Shown: piece by piece, positions 51,071 through 58,702 of the stretch
How positions within the stretch are numbered: position 1 is the first letter of the stretch
How the letters are laid out: each line of letters begins with the position of its first letter
Assembly: GCA_031546985.1 (NCBI GenBank)
Contig: JAVBJN010000011.1
Coordinates: 1-61,030 of the forward strand
Length of the DNA: 61,030 nt
Source of the DNA: JAVBJN01 sp031546985
GTDB lineage: Bacteria; Bacteroidota; Bacteroidia; Chitinophagales; Chitinophagaceae
Reading direction: 5' to 3'
Notes under the pieces: generated by a model
Database searches by the model: none
Told to the model about the DNA's origin: nothing
What the model saw: only the letters and a program-made list of their open reading frames with translations
Program-made: the position numbers and the translations under genes

Positions 51071-52501
51071 TTATTTAGGCAATTCTTTGGTAAACCGCTT
51101 TTTAAGCTTGGCAAAACTCTTGGTATACCAGTCCTTATTCATAATGGCGGCATCGGTGCGGGCCCTGTTTACCAGAAACACGGCAATGGGCAGCAGTACA
51201 AAGGTAGAGAGCCACATACCGCCAAACGGGCCTATGGCTTCCTGCTTGGCCATTTTCTCACCTATCATTGACGATACATAGTAGATCACAAAGAACGCCA
51301 CCGCAAACACCAAAGGCAAGCCCAGTCCGCCTTTGCGGATAATGGCACCCAACGGTGCGCCAATCAGGAAGAGTACGATGCAGGCAAAGCTCAGGGTAAA
51401 TTTCCGGTACCACTCAATCTGGTGCAGCACCAGGTTTTGCTTCGATATTTTCAAGTCGCTCGCCGCGATATTGAGTAGGGATTTAGAGTTGCGTATGCTG
51501 TTTTCTGCACCTGTAAGCACGTAGGCTTTGGTACTGTCGGGAATGCGGGCGTATAAATCTTTATCGTAGGTTCTGGCCTTGGGTAAGGTTTTCCAGGCAC
51601 TGTCTTTCCAGGTTATAAAAGTATATTCCGGGCGTATAAAATCGCTCACCGTATTGGGCACATTGCTCATGCGCAGCCTTATGGTGTCCATCTGGTGGTT
51701 CAGCTGCTGCACATTCATCATGTTGTAATTGTTCTCGTACAGCTTTTCGTCTACCCGGTTAAAACCAAATTCCGACGCATCTATCACTCTTTTCCAGTAG
51801 TCGAAATACATGCGTACCTGCTCACGCTTGTCCAGGCCCTGCGGTTCTTTTTCTTCATACTGCCAGCCCTTTTCCAGTTCAAATACAATGGCTTTTTTAT
51901 CGGGCGTAGTGTACATTTTTCCGTCTTTGGCCAGTATCACCCGGTCGTTGCCACGGCCACGGGTATGGTCGTAGATCATTACACCATGAATGCCCTGTCC
52001 GTCTTTGTCTTTTTGTTCTACACGAATGGTGTAGCCAGAGAGTTCTCCGAAAAATACGCCTTCGCGCAGGCTAAAGGTGGGCTTCATTTGCCGCAGGTCG
52101 TGCAGCAGGCTAAAGGCTTTAATATTGGCTACCGGAATAACCCAGTTGTTGAAGTAAAAAGCAAAGGCCGCTACCGCGAGAATAAACATGAAGATGGGGC
52201 GCATAAAGCGGTTCAGCGATATGCCTGCCGATTTTAGGGCCACCAGCTCATAGGTCTCGCCCAGGTTGCCAAAGGTCATGATCGATGCCAGCAATATACC
52301 CAATGGCAATGCTACCGGCACCAGTGTGGCCGACATGTAAAATATAAGCTGCAACAGCACAGGTATCTCAATACCTTTCCCTACCAGTTCATCTACATAC
52401 TTCCAGAAGAACTGCATCACGAATACGAACAGCGTAATGAAAAAGGTAACGAAGAATGGCCCCAGGAAACTCTTTAGTAACAGCTTGTCTAACTTTTTCA
52501 A
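51071..52501 (-). CDS. LptF/LptG-type permease (YjgP/YjgQ family)
   Basis: A 476-residue permease of the LPS-export ABC system. The N-terminal helices (KKLDKLLLKSFLGPFFVTFFITLFVFVMQFFWKYVDELVGKG) and SATLVPVALPLGILLASIMTFGNLGETYELVALKSAGIS are family hallmarks. A periplasmic jellyroll region covers the middle (~150-370) and three C-terminal helices end the protein. The start is probably TTG at 52501, giving the usual LKKLDK N-terminus. An in-frame ATG at 52534 exists, but it lies inside the stem of a hairpin that ends the upstream gene. Same strand as PAP2 and GT39. Confidence 0.9.
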   Translation of the reverse strand: MKKLDKLLLKSFLGPFFVTFFITLFVFVMQFFWKYVDELVGKGIEIPVLLQLIFYMSATLVPVALPLGILLASIMTFGNLGETYELVALKSAGISLNRFMRPIFMFILAVAAFAFYFNNWVIPVANIKAFSLLHDLRQMKPTFSLREGVFFGELSGYTIRVEQKDKDGQGIHGVMIYDHTRGRGNDRVILAKDGKMYTTPDKKAIVFELEKGWQYEEKEPQGLDKREQVRMYFDYWKRVIDASEFGFNRVDEKLYENNYNMMNVQQLNHQMDTIRLRMSNVPNTVSDFIRPEYTFITWKDSAWKTLPKARTYDKDLYARIPDSTKAYVLTGAENSIRNSKSLLNIAASDLKISKQNLVLHQIEWYRKFTLSFACIVLFLIGAPLGAIIRKGGLGLPLVFAVAFFVIYYVSSMIGEKMAKQEAIGPFGGMWLSTFVLLPIAVFLVNRARTDAAIMNKDWYTKSFAKLKKRFTKELPK

Positions 52502-52527
52502 GTTCAATGCGATTAAGCCATAAAAAT

Positions 52528-52570
52528 AAGTCATTCTCCCGATGTGTTGGTGTATACAGGAGAATGACTT
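52528..52570 (-). terminator. Terminator after the START-like gene
   Basis: AAGTCATTCTCC and GGAGAATGACTT form a 12-bp perfect stem with a 19-nt loop, followed on the minus strand by ATTTTTA. The CAT at 52532-52534 (an ATG on the minus strand) lies in the stem. Confidence 0.8.
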
Positions 52571-52598
52571 TATAAACAAATGCGGTAAGCAGAAAAAG

Positions 52599-52979
52599 TT
52601 AGCTGCCGATGCGGTGCTTCAGATCGGCAATCTGGGTATCCCACAATTGTGACTGGTCTTTGATTTCACCTTTCTCCGCAAAGTCGGTCACTTTCAGAAT
52701 GGTTTCGTTGGTGATAGGACTCACCTCGATCCGGAACTCAAAAAACTCACTGCCATCTGCATGGTGCCAGCGGTATTTTACGAATTCATTTTCTGTAGAG
52801 TCTAAAATGTCTGCATGTTCAAAATAGCCATTCCATCCAAAATGAAAAACATGGTCTCTTTCGTCAACCTTGTCGGCAAACCATTCTTGTAAGCCAGCAG
52901 GAGTACTCAGAAATTCATATAATATAGAGGGAGAACATTTAATCGGGTATTCCAGGGTATATAACACTTTCTTAGCCAT
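52599..52979 (-). CDS. START-like domain protein (SRPBCC superfamily)
   Basis: A 126-residue protein of the Bacteroidota START-like family: KKVLYTLEYPIKCSPSILYEFLSTPAGLQEWFADKVDERDHVFHFGWNG and a C-terminal TILKVTDFAEKGEIKDQSQLWDTQIADLKHRIGS. It should form a small-molecule or lipid-binding helix-grip fold. The ligand is unknown. The ATG at 52979 gives the standard start, and a longer frame to 53054 adds an unlikely Phe/Tyr/Cys-rich extension. Confidence 0.9.
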   Translation of the reverse strand: MAKKVLYTLEYPIKCSPSILYEFLSTPAGLQEWFADKVDERDHVFHFGWNGYFEHADILDSTENEFVKYRWHHADGSEFFEFRIEVSPITNETILKVTDFAEKGEIKDQSQLWDTQIADLKHRIGS

Positions 52980-53305
52980 ATCGGTTTCACAGTTTCTAAA
53001 TGATAAACTTGTAGTCTGTTGAGTGCAATAATATAAAATAAAATTCTCGAACAAAATAATTTTTCTCCGAAAATGCTAAAATATGTTAAAGGATTGATTT
53101 TCATTAAATAATAACTGCTCTGGGCCTGTGTTGGGCCGTTCTTAACGTTTTGTTAATATTTTTTGGGTCGAATTGGTTTCTTTGGTAGTTTTGCCGCCGG
53201 TGCTGTTGAGTCGGATGACATTCTTGTGACAGTGATTTTTTCGTAAATCTGAATCCATATTATTTAGACCTATTGTTAATCTAAACCTGTTTTTTGCCTA
53301 TGTCC
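52980..53305. other. Gene-free region with the sigA promoter and leader
   Basis: A 326-bp AT-rich stretch. It carries the sigA promoter (53162-53193) and then a leader of about 100 nt. GGGCC inverted bases near 53118-53130 (GGGCCTGTGTTGGGCC) may form a weak hairpin. No RNA gene was recognised. Confidence 0.5.
53162..53193 (+). promoter_or_regulatory. Promoter of the primary sigma factor gene
   Basis: TTTG at 53162-53165 and TAGTTTTG at 53186-53193, 20 bp apart, match the Bacteroidota consensus exactly. The leader to the ATG is about 105 nt. Confidence 0.8.
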
Positions 53306-54175
53306 ATGCGTCAGCTCAAGATCACTAAATCTATTACCAACCGTGAGAGCCAATCCTTAGAGAAGTACTTACAGGAAATAGGTAAAGTAGACCTTATTAC
53401 GCCTGAGGAAGAAGTGAATCTTGCTATCCGTATCAAACAAGGCGACCAGGTGGCTCTGGAGAAATTGACCAAGGCCAACCTGCGTTTCGTAGTGTCGGTA
53501 GCCAAGCAGTATCAGAACCAGGGTTTATCGCTGAGTGATCTGATCAATGAAGGTAACCTCGGTTTGATCAAAGCCGCGCAACGCTTTGACGAAACCCGTG
53601 GTTTCAAATTCATCTCCTACGCTGTATGGTGGATTCGCCAGTCTATTTTGCAGGCTTTGGCCGAGCAATCCCGTATCGTTCGGCTTCCGTTGAACAAAGT
53701 AGGGTTGAGCAACAAAATCAACAAAGCCTACTCTCAGCTGGAGCAGGAGTTTGAACGCGAGCCGTCTCCCGACGAACTGGCCGAACTGCTCGAGATCAAT
53801 ACAGACGAGGTAGAAACAACCCTGGGTGTAGCCGCCAGACACGTATCGGTAGATGCGCCGTTTGTAGACGGAGAAGACAATACCCTGCTCGACGTACTCG
53901 AAAACCCCAATGGCGACAGCACCGATTCCGACCTGGAATACCGCGAATCGCTCCGTTGTGAGATCGAACGTTCGCTGAGCACCCTTACCGACCGTCAGAA
54001 AGATGTTATTATGCTCTATTTCGGTATTGCTGTGGAGCATCCGATGAGCCTCGAAGATATAGGCGAGAAATTTGGCCTCACCCGCGAGCGTGTACGCCAG
54101 ATTAAAGATAAAGCCATTACCAAGCTGCGTTCTACCAGTCGCAGCAAGCTCCTGAAACACTATTTAGGAAACTAA
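53306..54175 (+). CDS. rpoD: RNA polymerase primary sigma factor (RpoD/SigA)
   Basis: A 289-residue sigma-70 factor. Region 1.2 (ESQSLEKYLQEIGKVDLITPEEEV) comes almost at the start, since region 1.1 is absent as in Bacteroidota SigA. Region 2 has NLRFVVSVAKQYQNQGLSLSDLINEGNLGLIKAAQRFDETRGFKFISYAVWWIRQSI. Region 3 is LPLNKVGLSNKINKAYSQLE. Region 4 is LTDRQKDVIMLYFGI ... LEDIGEKFGLTRERVRQIKDKAI. It is the factor that reads the TTTG/TAnnTTTG promoters seen across this window. The ATG at 53306 is chosen, with alternatives at 53300 and a TTG at 53294. Confidence 0.96.
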   Translation: MRQLKITKSITNRESQSLEKYLQEIGKVDLITPEEEVNLAIRIKQGDQVALEKLTKANLRFVVSVAKQYQNQGLSLSDLINEGNLGLIKAAQRFDETRGFKFISYAVWWIRQSILQALAEQSRIVRLPLNKVGLSNKINKAYSQLEQEFEREPSPDELAELLEINTDEVETTLGVAARHVSVDAPFVDGEDNTLLDVLENPNGDSTDSDLEYRESLRCEIERSLSTLTDRQKDVIMLYFGIAVEHPMSLEDIGEKFGLTRERVRQIKDKAITKLRSTSRSKLLKHYLGN

Positions 54176-54186
54176 TTCAAAACAAG

Positions 54187-54194
54187 TATTTTTG
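54187..54194 (+). promoter_or_regulatory. -7 promoter box between sigA and ffh
   Basis: TATTTTTG matches TAnnTTTG exactly. No good -33 TTG is present. If used, the ffh transcript would begin just before the hairpin at 54205-54230. Confidence 0.4.
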
Positions 54195-54204
54195 CAAACT
54201 GTAA

Positions 54205-54240
54205 TGGTGAATATTACCCAATATTCACCATTATTGTTTT
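54205..54240 (+). terminator. Intrinsic terminator after sigA
   Basis: TGGTGAATATT and AATATTCACCA form a perfect 11-bp stem with loop ACCC, followed by TTATTGTTTT. It lies 11 bp after a candidate ffh -7 box, so it could also act in the ffh leader. Confidence 0.8.
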
Positions 54241-54295
54241 ACACACCCGGCCAGGCGCCGCCCTGCCGGACTACCGGTTTTAAAAAATAGAAAGC

Positions 54296-55642
54296 ATGTT
54301 CAATAATTTAACGGAAAGGCTCGAAACGGCGTTTAAGCAACTGAAAGGTGAAGGCCGCATTTCCGAGATCAACGTAACTTCTACCATTAAAGAAATCAGA
54401 AGAGCGCTGGTAGATGCCGACGTAAACTATAAAATTGCCAAAGAGTTAACCGATAAGGTAAAAGACCGCGCCGTAGGCGAAAAGGTGCTCAATGCTATTT
54501 CTCCCGGCCAGTTAATGGTTAAGATCGTTAAAGACGAGCTGGTAGAGCTGATGGGCGGCACCGAAGAAGAACTGGATCTTACCGAAAAGCCTACCGTAAT
54601 CCTCATCGCGGGTTTGCAGGGTTCGGGTAAAACCACTTTCTCTGGTAAACTGGCCCATTTCCTTAAAACAAAGAAAAACCGTACCCCGTTGCTGGTGGCT
54701 GCGGATATCTACCGCCCGGCGGCGATAGACCAGCTGAAAGTGCTGGGTGGCCAGGTTGGGGTAGAAGTATATAGTGAGCCCGATAATAAAGATGCGGTGC
54801 AGATTGCGCAAAATGCTATCGCTTACGCCAAACAAAAAGGGTACACTGCTGTCATCATCGATACCGCCGGCCGTTTGGCTATCGACGAAGCGATGATGAC
54901 CGAGGTAGCCAATGTAAAAGCTGCCGTTAAACCATCTGAGATTCTGTTTGTGGTAGATTCCATGACCGGTCAGGATGCGGTAAACACTGCCAAGTCATTT
55001 AACGAAAGGCTCAACTTTACCGGTGTGGTGCTCACCAAACTCGATGGTGATACCCGTGGTGGTGCCGCGCTTTCTATTAAATATACCGTACAAAAGCCCA
55101 TCAAGTTTGTAAGCATGGGCGAAAAACTCGATACGCTGGATGTGTTTTATCCCGAGCGTATGGCGCAGCGTATCCTGGGTATGGGCGATATTACCACCCT
55201 GGTAGAGCGCGCGCAGGAGCAGTACGACGAAGAGCAGGCCAAAAAACTGGAGAAAAAGATCCGTGCCAATAAATTCGATTTCGAAGATTTCCGCGAGCAG
55301 TTGTCCCAGATCAAAAAAATGGGTAACCTCAAAGACCTGCTGGGTATGATTCCCGGTGTGGGCAAAGCGGTAAAGGATATCGACATCAGCGACGATTCGT
55401 TTAAAGGAATCGAAGCCATCATCAACTCCATGACCCCGTTCGAAAGGGCTAACCCCGATGCTATTGATACCCCGCGCCGTAAGCGTATTTCCACGGGTAG
55501 CGGTCGCGATATGCAGGAGGTAAATGCCTTCTTTAAGCAATTCGAGCAAATGAGAGGAATGATGAAACAACTCAACAAGCTTACCGGCGGCAAAGGCTTG
55601 CCCCGTATACCTGGTATGCCCGGAATGGGAATGAGACGTTAA
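54296..55642 (+). CDS. ffh: Signal recognition particle protein Ffh
   Basis: A 448-residue SRP54 GTPase that, with SRP RNA, targets nascent membrane proteins to FtsY and the translocon. The N domain begins MFNNLTERLETAFKQLKGEGRISE. The G domain has the P-loop GLQGSGKTT, DIYRPAA, DTAGRL and TKLDGDTRGGA. The methionine-rich M domain follows (FFKQFEQMRGMMKQLNK ... PGMPGMGMRR) for signal-peptide and RNA binding. rpsP lies 80 bp downstream with its own promoter. Confidence 0.97.
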   Translation: MFNNLTERLETAFKQLKGEGRISEINVTSTIKEIRRALVDADVNYKIAKELTDKVKDRAVGEKVLNAISPGQLMVKIVKDELVELMGGTEEELDLTEKPTVILIAGLQGSGKTTFSGKLAHFLKTKKNRTPLLVAADIYRPAAIDQLKVLGGQVGVEVYSEPDNKDAVQIAQNAIAYAKQKGYTAVIIDTAGRLAIDEAMMTEVANVKAAVKPSEILFVVDSMTGQDAVNTAKSFNERLNFTGVVLTKLDGDTRGGAALSIKYTVQKPIKFVSMGEKLDTLDVFYPERMAQRILGMGDITTLVERAQEQYDEEQAKKLEKKIRANKFDFEDFREQLSQIKKMGNLKDLLGMIPGVGKAVKDIDISDDSFKGIEAIINSMTPFERANPDAIDTPRRKRISTGSGRDMQEVNAFFKQFEQMRGMMKQLNKLTGGKGLPRIPGMPGMGMRR

Positions 55643-55671
55643 TTTTTAACGTTTCACTTGTTTTTTTTCAT

Positions 55672-55679
55672 TACTTTTG
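55672..55679 (+). promoter_or_regulatory. -7 promoter box of rpsP
   Basis: TACTTTTG matches TAnnTTTG exactly, 43 bp before the rpsP ATG. The -33 element is weak. Confidence 0.55.
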
Positions 55680-55722
55680 CAATCCAATTTATTTTCTAAC
55701 GCAAAGATAATTTCTATTATTT

Positions 55723-56202
55723 ATGCCAGTAAAAATCAGATTACAGCGCCACGGTTCTAAGAAACGTCCGTTCTACTTCATCGTAGCAGCCGATGCTCGT
55801 TCACCTCGTGATGGTAAATTCATCGAGAAACTGGGTACATACAATCCTTTGACTGTACCAGCAACCGTTGAAATCAAACGCGAGCGTGCATTGAAATGGC
55901 TGGAAAACGGTGCGGTTCCTACAGAAACCTGCCGTCGCATCCTTTCATTTAAGGGTGTACTGTTTATGAAACACCTCAACCGTGGTGTGAAACTGGGCCT
56001 GTTCAACGAACAAGCTGCCGGTGAAAAATTCGAGAAATGGAATGCTGAACATGAACAAATGGTAGCAAACCGTCGCGATCACCACAAAAAAACCAAAGCT
56101 GCTGCTAAACACCAGCCTGTGGTAAAGAAAGTTGAAGAGAAAGCCGAAGTTGTTGCACCTGCTGCTGAAACAGAAGGTGAAGCACCTGCAGAAAATGCAT
56201 AA
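55723..56202 (+). CDS. rpsP: 30S ribosomal protein S16
   Basis: A 159-residue S16 protein. The core (PVKIRLQRHGSKKRPFYFIVAADARSPRDGKFIEKLGTYNP ... ALKWLENGAVPTETCRRILS) covers the first ~80 residues. The remaining ~75 are a charged Lys/Glu/Ala tail (VVKKVEEKAEVVAPAAETEGEAPAENA) beyond the ~80-residue bacterial core, as usual in Bacteroidota. A strong terminator and a repeat element separate it from rimM, although rpsP-rimM-trmD-rplS is a single operon in many bacteria. Confidence 0.97.
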   Translation: MPVKIRLQRHGSKKRPFYFIVAADARSPRDGKFIEKLGTYNPLTVPATVEIKRERALKWLENGAVPTETCRRILSFKGVLFMKHLNRGVKLGLFNEQAAGEKFEKWNAEHEQMVANRRDHHKKTKAAAKHQPVVKKVEEKAEVVAPAAETEGEAPAENA

Positions 56203-56218
56203 GCTTTTGACTCTTTCA

Positions 56219-56254
56219 AAAAAAGGAAATACTCCCAAGGGTATTTCCTTTTTT
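56219..56254 (+). terminator. Intrinsic terminator after rpsP
   Basis: AAAAAAGGAAATAC and GTATTTCCTTTTTT form a 14-bp stem around TCCCAAGG, ending in six T residues. Confidence 0.9.
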
Positions 56255-56381
56255 ATTTGGCTGGTTGCACAGCCCGTTAATCGTTAAATGCCCTGGAAGA
56301 TTGGTTTAGGATGAATGGCAGCCATTTGTGTACTGTAGCCGATGTCACAGTAGTATTGCAGCCACATCCGGGCGCGCTGCA

Positions 56382-56444
56382 GAAAACGGGATGTAATCGT
56401 TTTCTGACGGTTTTTGGGGTTGCTTTTTTTCGCAAAAAAGTAAC
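56382..56444. repeat. Two-hairpin dispersed element, copy 2
   Basis: Hairpin A (56382-56404) has arms GAAAACG/CGTTTTC around GGATGTAAT. Hairpin B (56419-56444) has GTTGCTTTTTT/AAAAAAGTAAC. It is the same arrangement as at 39419-39492. Confidence 0.7.
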
Positions 56445-56518
56445 AGAATCGCGCAGGAGCAGCGCCAACGGTCAGTATTTTTCAGGGTATAAAAAAGCAT
56501 TGATTTAAAGCCTTTTGG

Positions 56519-57034
56519 ATGAAACACATTGGAAAACTGGTGGCTACACACGGCCTCAAGGGAGAGCTGGTAATGGTGCACGGGTTTCAGGCCAAACTGA
56601 ACCTCGATGGTCTTACCGCGGTACTGTTCGTAGAGCAGAAATCCGGCAGCTTTATTCCCTACTTTATTGAAGGCGCCCGCGCCACCACTAATGAAGAGGT
56701 AATAGTGAAGCTCGAAGGCGTAGATACGCCCGAGAAAGCCAAGCTACTGGTACGCAAACCCGTTTGTGTAGAAGACGAGATTTTCGAAAAACTTACCCCT
56801 GCCGATTCGCTGCTCATGATCATCGGTTATATGGTAACGGATAAGCAGGCGGGTTTACTCGGCCCTGTAGCCGAAATCATAGAATCGCCCGGTCAGATGC
56901 TGGCAATGGTAATGGTGCAGGATAAGGAAGTGCTTATTCCCATTAACGAGACAACGCTTAAGAAGATTGACCCTGCCGCCAAAAAAGTGCTGGTAGACCT
57001 GCCAGATGGCTTACTGTCCATTTATCTCGATTAA
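56519..57034 (+). CDS. rimM: Ribosome maturation factor RimM
   Basis: A 171-residue protein that helps assemble the 30S head, binding S19. The N-terminal RimM domain starts IGKLVATHGLKGELVMVHG. The C-terminal PRC-barrel has GYMVTDKQAGLLGPVAEIIESPGQMLAMVM and VLIPINETTLKKIDPAAKKVLVDLPDGLL. The ATG at 56519 is the only good start. trmD follows 11 bp downstream. Confidence 0.95.
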   Translation: MKHIGKLVATHGLKGELVMVHGFQAKLNLDGLTAVLFVEQKSGSFIPYFIEGARATTNEEVIVKLEGVDTPEKAKLLVRKPVCVEDEIFEKLTPADSLLMIIGYMVTDKQAGLLGPVAEIIESPGQMLAMVMVQDKEVLIPINETTLKKIDPAAKKVLVDLPDGLLSIYLD

Positions 57035-57045
57035 AACAACATTGT

Positions 57046-57732
57046 ATGCGCATCGATATCATCACTGTTTTGCCCGAGTTACTGGATAGTCCTTTTGCTC
57101 ATTCTATCATGAAGAGGGCTAAGGAAAAAGGGCTGCTGGAGGTACAATTGCACCAGTTGCGCGACTATACGCCGTATAAGCACGGTCAGGTAGACGATTA
57201 CCAGTTTGGTGGCGGTGCCGGCATGGTTATGATGCCCGAGCCCCTGGCCCTGGTTATCGAAAAATTGCAATCGGAACGCACTTACGACGAAATCATTTAC
57301 ATGACGCCCGATGGTGCGCGTTTTGACCAGCGTACCGCCAACCGCCTTTCGCTGAAAGACAATCTTATGATCATCTGCGGTCACTACAAAGGCATCGACG
57401 AACGTATCCGTCAGCTGTATGTAACCATGGAGATCAGTATCGGCGATTATGTGTTGAGTGGGGGAGAGCTGGCCGCTGCTGTGGTGGTAGATGCCATAGG
57501 ACGTATTATACCCGGTGTGCTCAACGACGAAACATCGGCCCTTTTCGACTCATTCCAGGACGATCTGCTGGCTCCGCCGGTATATACCCGTCCTGCAGAG
57601 TGGAGAGGCCTTGCGGTGCCCGAAGTGCTGCTTTGTGGCAATCCACGCATCATTGATGATTGGAGGCATGAGCAGGCGCTGGAGCGCACCAAAGCAAGAC
57701 GGCCCGACCTTAACGGGAAAAAGCCGGATTGA
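57046..57732 (+). CDS. trmD: tRNA (guanine-N1-)-methyltransferase TrmD
   Basis: A 228-residue SPOUT methyltransferase that makes m1G37 in tRNAs to prevent frameshifting. Motifs are MRIDIITVLPELL, DYQFGGGAGMVMMPEPL, the knot MIICGHYKGIDER and SIGDYVLSGGELAAAVV, and the end part PEVLLCGNPRIIDDWRHEQALERT. It lies 11 bp after rimM; rplS follows after its own promoter. Confidence 0.97.
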   Translation: MRIDIITVLPELLDSPFAHSIMKRAKEKGLLEVQLHQLRDYTPYKHGQVDDYQFGGGAGMVMMPEPLALVIEKLQSERTYDEIIYMTPDGARFDQRTANRLSLKDNLMIICGHYKGIDERIRQLYVTMEISIGDYVLSGGELAAAVVVDAIGRIIPGVLNDETSALFDSFQDDLLAPPVYTRPAEWRGLAVPEVLLCGNPRIIDDWRHEQALERTKARRPDLNGKKPD

Positions 57733-57765
57733 GAACCAGTATTTTGTAATAATTTTTAATTTCTG

Positions 57766-57798
57766 TTTGGTAATTAATGTTTTTATTCGTTACCTTTG
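57766..57798 (+). promoter_or_regulatory. Promoter of rplS
   Basis: TTTG at 57766-57769 and TACCTTTG at 57791-57798, 21 bp apart, match the Bacteroidota consensus. The leader would be about 15 nt. Confidence 0.8.
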
Positions 57799-57819
57799 CA
57801 GCCCTAAACTTTCAAAACA

Positions 57820-58176
57820 ATGGAAGCCGTAAAGTTTGTACATGAGCAGATGACTGCTAAAAAAGAAATGCCTGCATTTAAAGCTGGTGATAACATCACT
57901 GTTAACTATAAAATCGTTGAAGGTGCTAAAGAAAGGATCCAGTCTTTCCGTGGCGATGTAATTAAGCGTCAGGGCGAAGGATTTACTGCAACTTTTACCG
58001 TTCGTAAGATTTCCGACGGTATTGGTGTAGAAAGACTGTTCCCGCTGTACTCTCCTAACATCGATTCTATCGCAGTTAACAAAGTGGGTAAAGTGCGTCG
58101 TGCTAAACTGTACTACCTGCGTAGCCGTTTCGGTAAAGCAGCTCGTATTAAAGAAATGAAAAGGGCTACAGTTTAA
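57820..58176 (+). CDS. rplS: 50S ribosomal protein L19
   Basis: A 118-residue L19 protein at the 30S-50S interface. The signature is present: FKAGDNITVNYKIVEGAKERIQSFRGDVIKRQGEG, FTVRKISDGIGVERLFPLYSPNIDSI and RRAKLYYLRSRFGKAARIKE. It has its own promoter and a terminator, despite lying 87 bp after trmD. Confidence 0.97.
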   Translation: MEAVKFVHEQMTAKKEMPAFKAGDNITVNYKIVEGAKERIQSFRGDVIKRQGEGFTATFTVRKISDGIGVERLFPLYSPNIDSIAVNKVGKVRRAKLYYLRSRFGKAARIKEMKRATV

Positions 58177-58201
58177 GCTGATCCTGATCTTGACAATATG
58201 T

Positions 58202-58239
58202 AGCGGAAACCTTGTAAATACTTGGTTTCCGCTTTTTTG
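58202..58239 (+). terminator. Intrinsic terminator after rplS
   Basis: AGCGGAAACC and GGTTTCCGCT form a 10-bp stem around a 12-nt loop, followed by TTTTTG. Confidence 0.88.
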
Positions 58240-58302
58240 TTAAGCTGCTGTTAAACTCCAAACCTTAAAAAATTTTAATGAGGTGGGTATTTTCGAATGC
58301 CC

Positions 58303-58310
58303 TACCTTTG
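58303..58310 (+). promoter_or_regulatory. -7 promoter box of tatA
   Basis: TACCTTTG matches TAnnTTTG exactly, 26 bp before the ATG at 58337. Confidence 0.6.
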
Positions 58311-58336
58311 CTTCATAATACATAAACTGATTACAC

Positions 58337-58549
58337 ATGCAAGCGCTTTTATTGTTATCAATGCCAGGTGGATCCGAGTGGATCATAATCGTATTAGCGG
58401 TTCTGGTTTTGTTTGGTGGAAGAAAAATACCTGAATTCATGCGTGGTTTAGGTAAAGGAATGAGAGAGTTTAATGATGCAAAAAGCAGCATTAAGTCTGA
58501 GATTGAAGCCGGTATGAAAGACAAAGAAACGACGCCCGAAAAGCAATAG
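58337..58549 (+). CDS. tatA: Twin-arginine translocase subunit TatA/TatE
   Basis: A 70-residue protein with one N-terminal membrane helix (SEWIIIVLAVLVLFGG), the FGGRKIPEFMRGLGKGMREF hinge and an amphipathic helix typical of TatA. The charged C-terminal tail is short. It forms the Tat pore that exports folded proteins; a Tat-type signal occurs on the glycosylasparaginase of this window. The other tat genes are not in view. Confidence 0.93.
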   Translation: MQALLLLSMPGGSEWIIIVLAVLVLFGGRKIPEFMRGLGKGMREFNDAKSSIKSEIEAGMKDKETTPEKQ

Positions 58550-58702
58550 GCTGTTTTATAATTTTATTAAGGGTTTCTGCAAGATGTTGGTATACATTTT
58601 GCAGAAATTTTTTTTTAATATGGACTTTAAGTCCTAACTTAGAATTTCGCTATCGCCCTAAAAAGCGATATGGAATGATTTTGTAACTAAAAATGTGTGT
58701 GA

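Larger units (their letters stand above)
56203..56518. other. Gene-free stretch between rpsP and rimM with terminator and repeat
   Basis: This 316-bp interval holds a strong terminator (56219-56254) and a two-hairpin repeat (56382-56444). No promoter with a clear TAnnTTTG box was found ahead of rimM. Confidence 0.6.
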
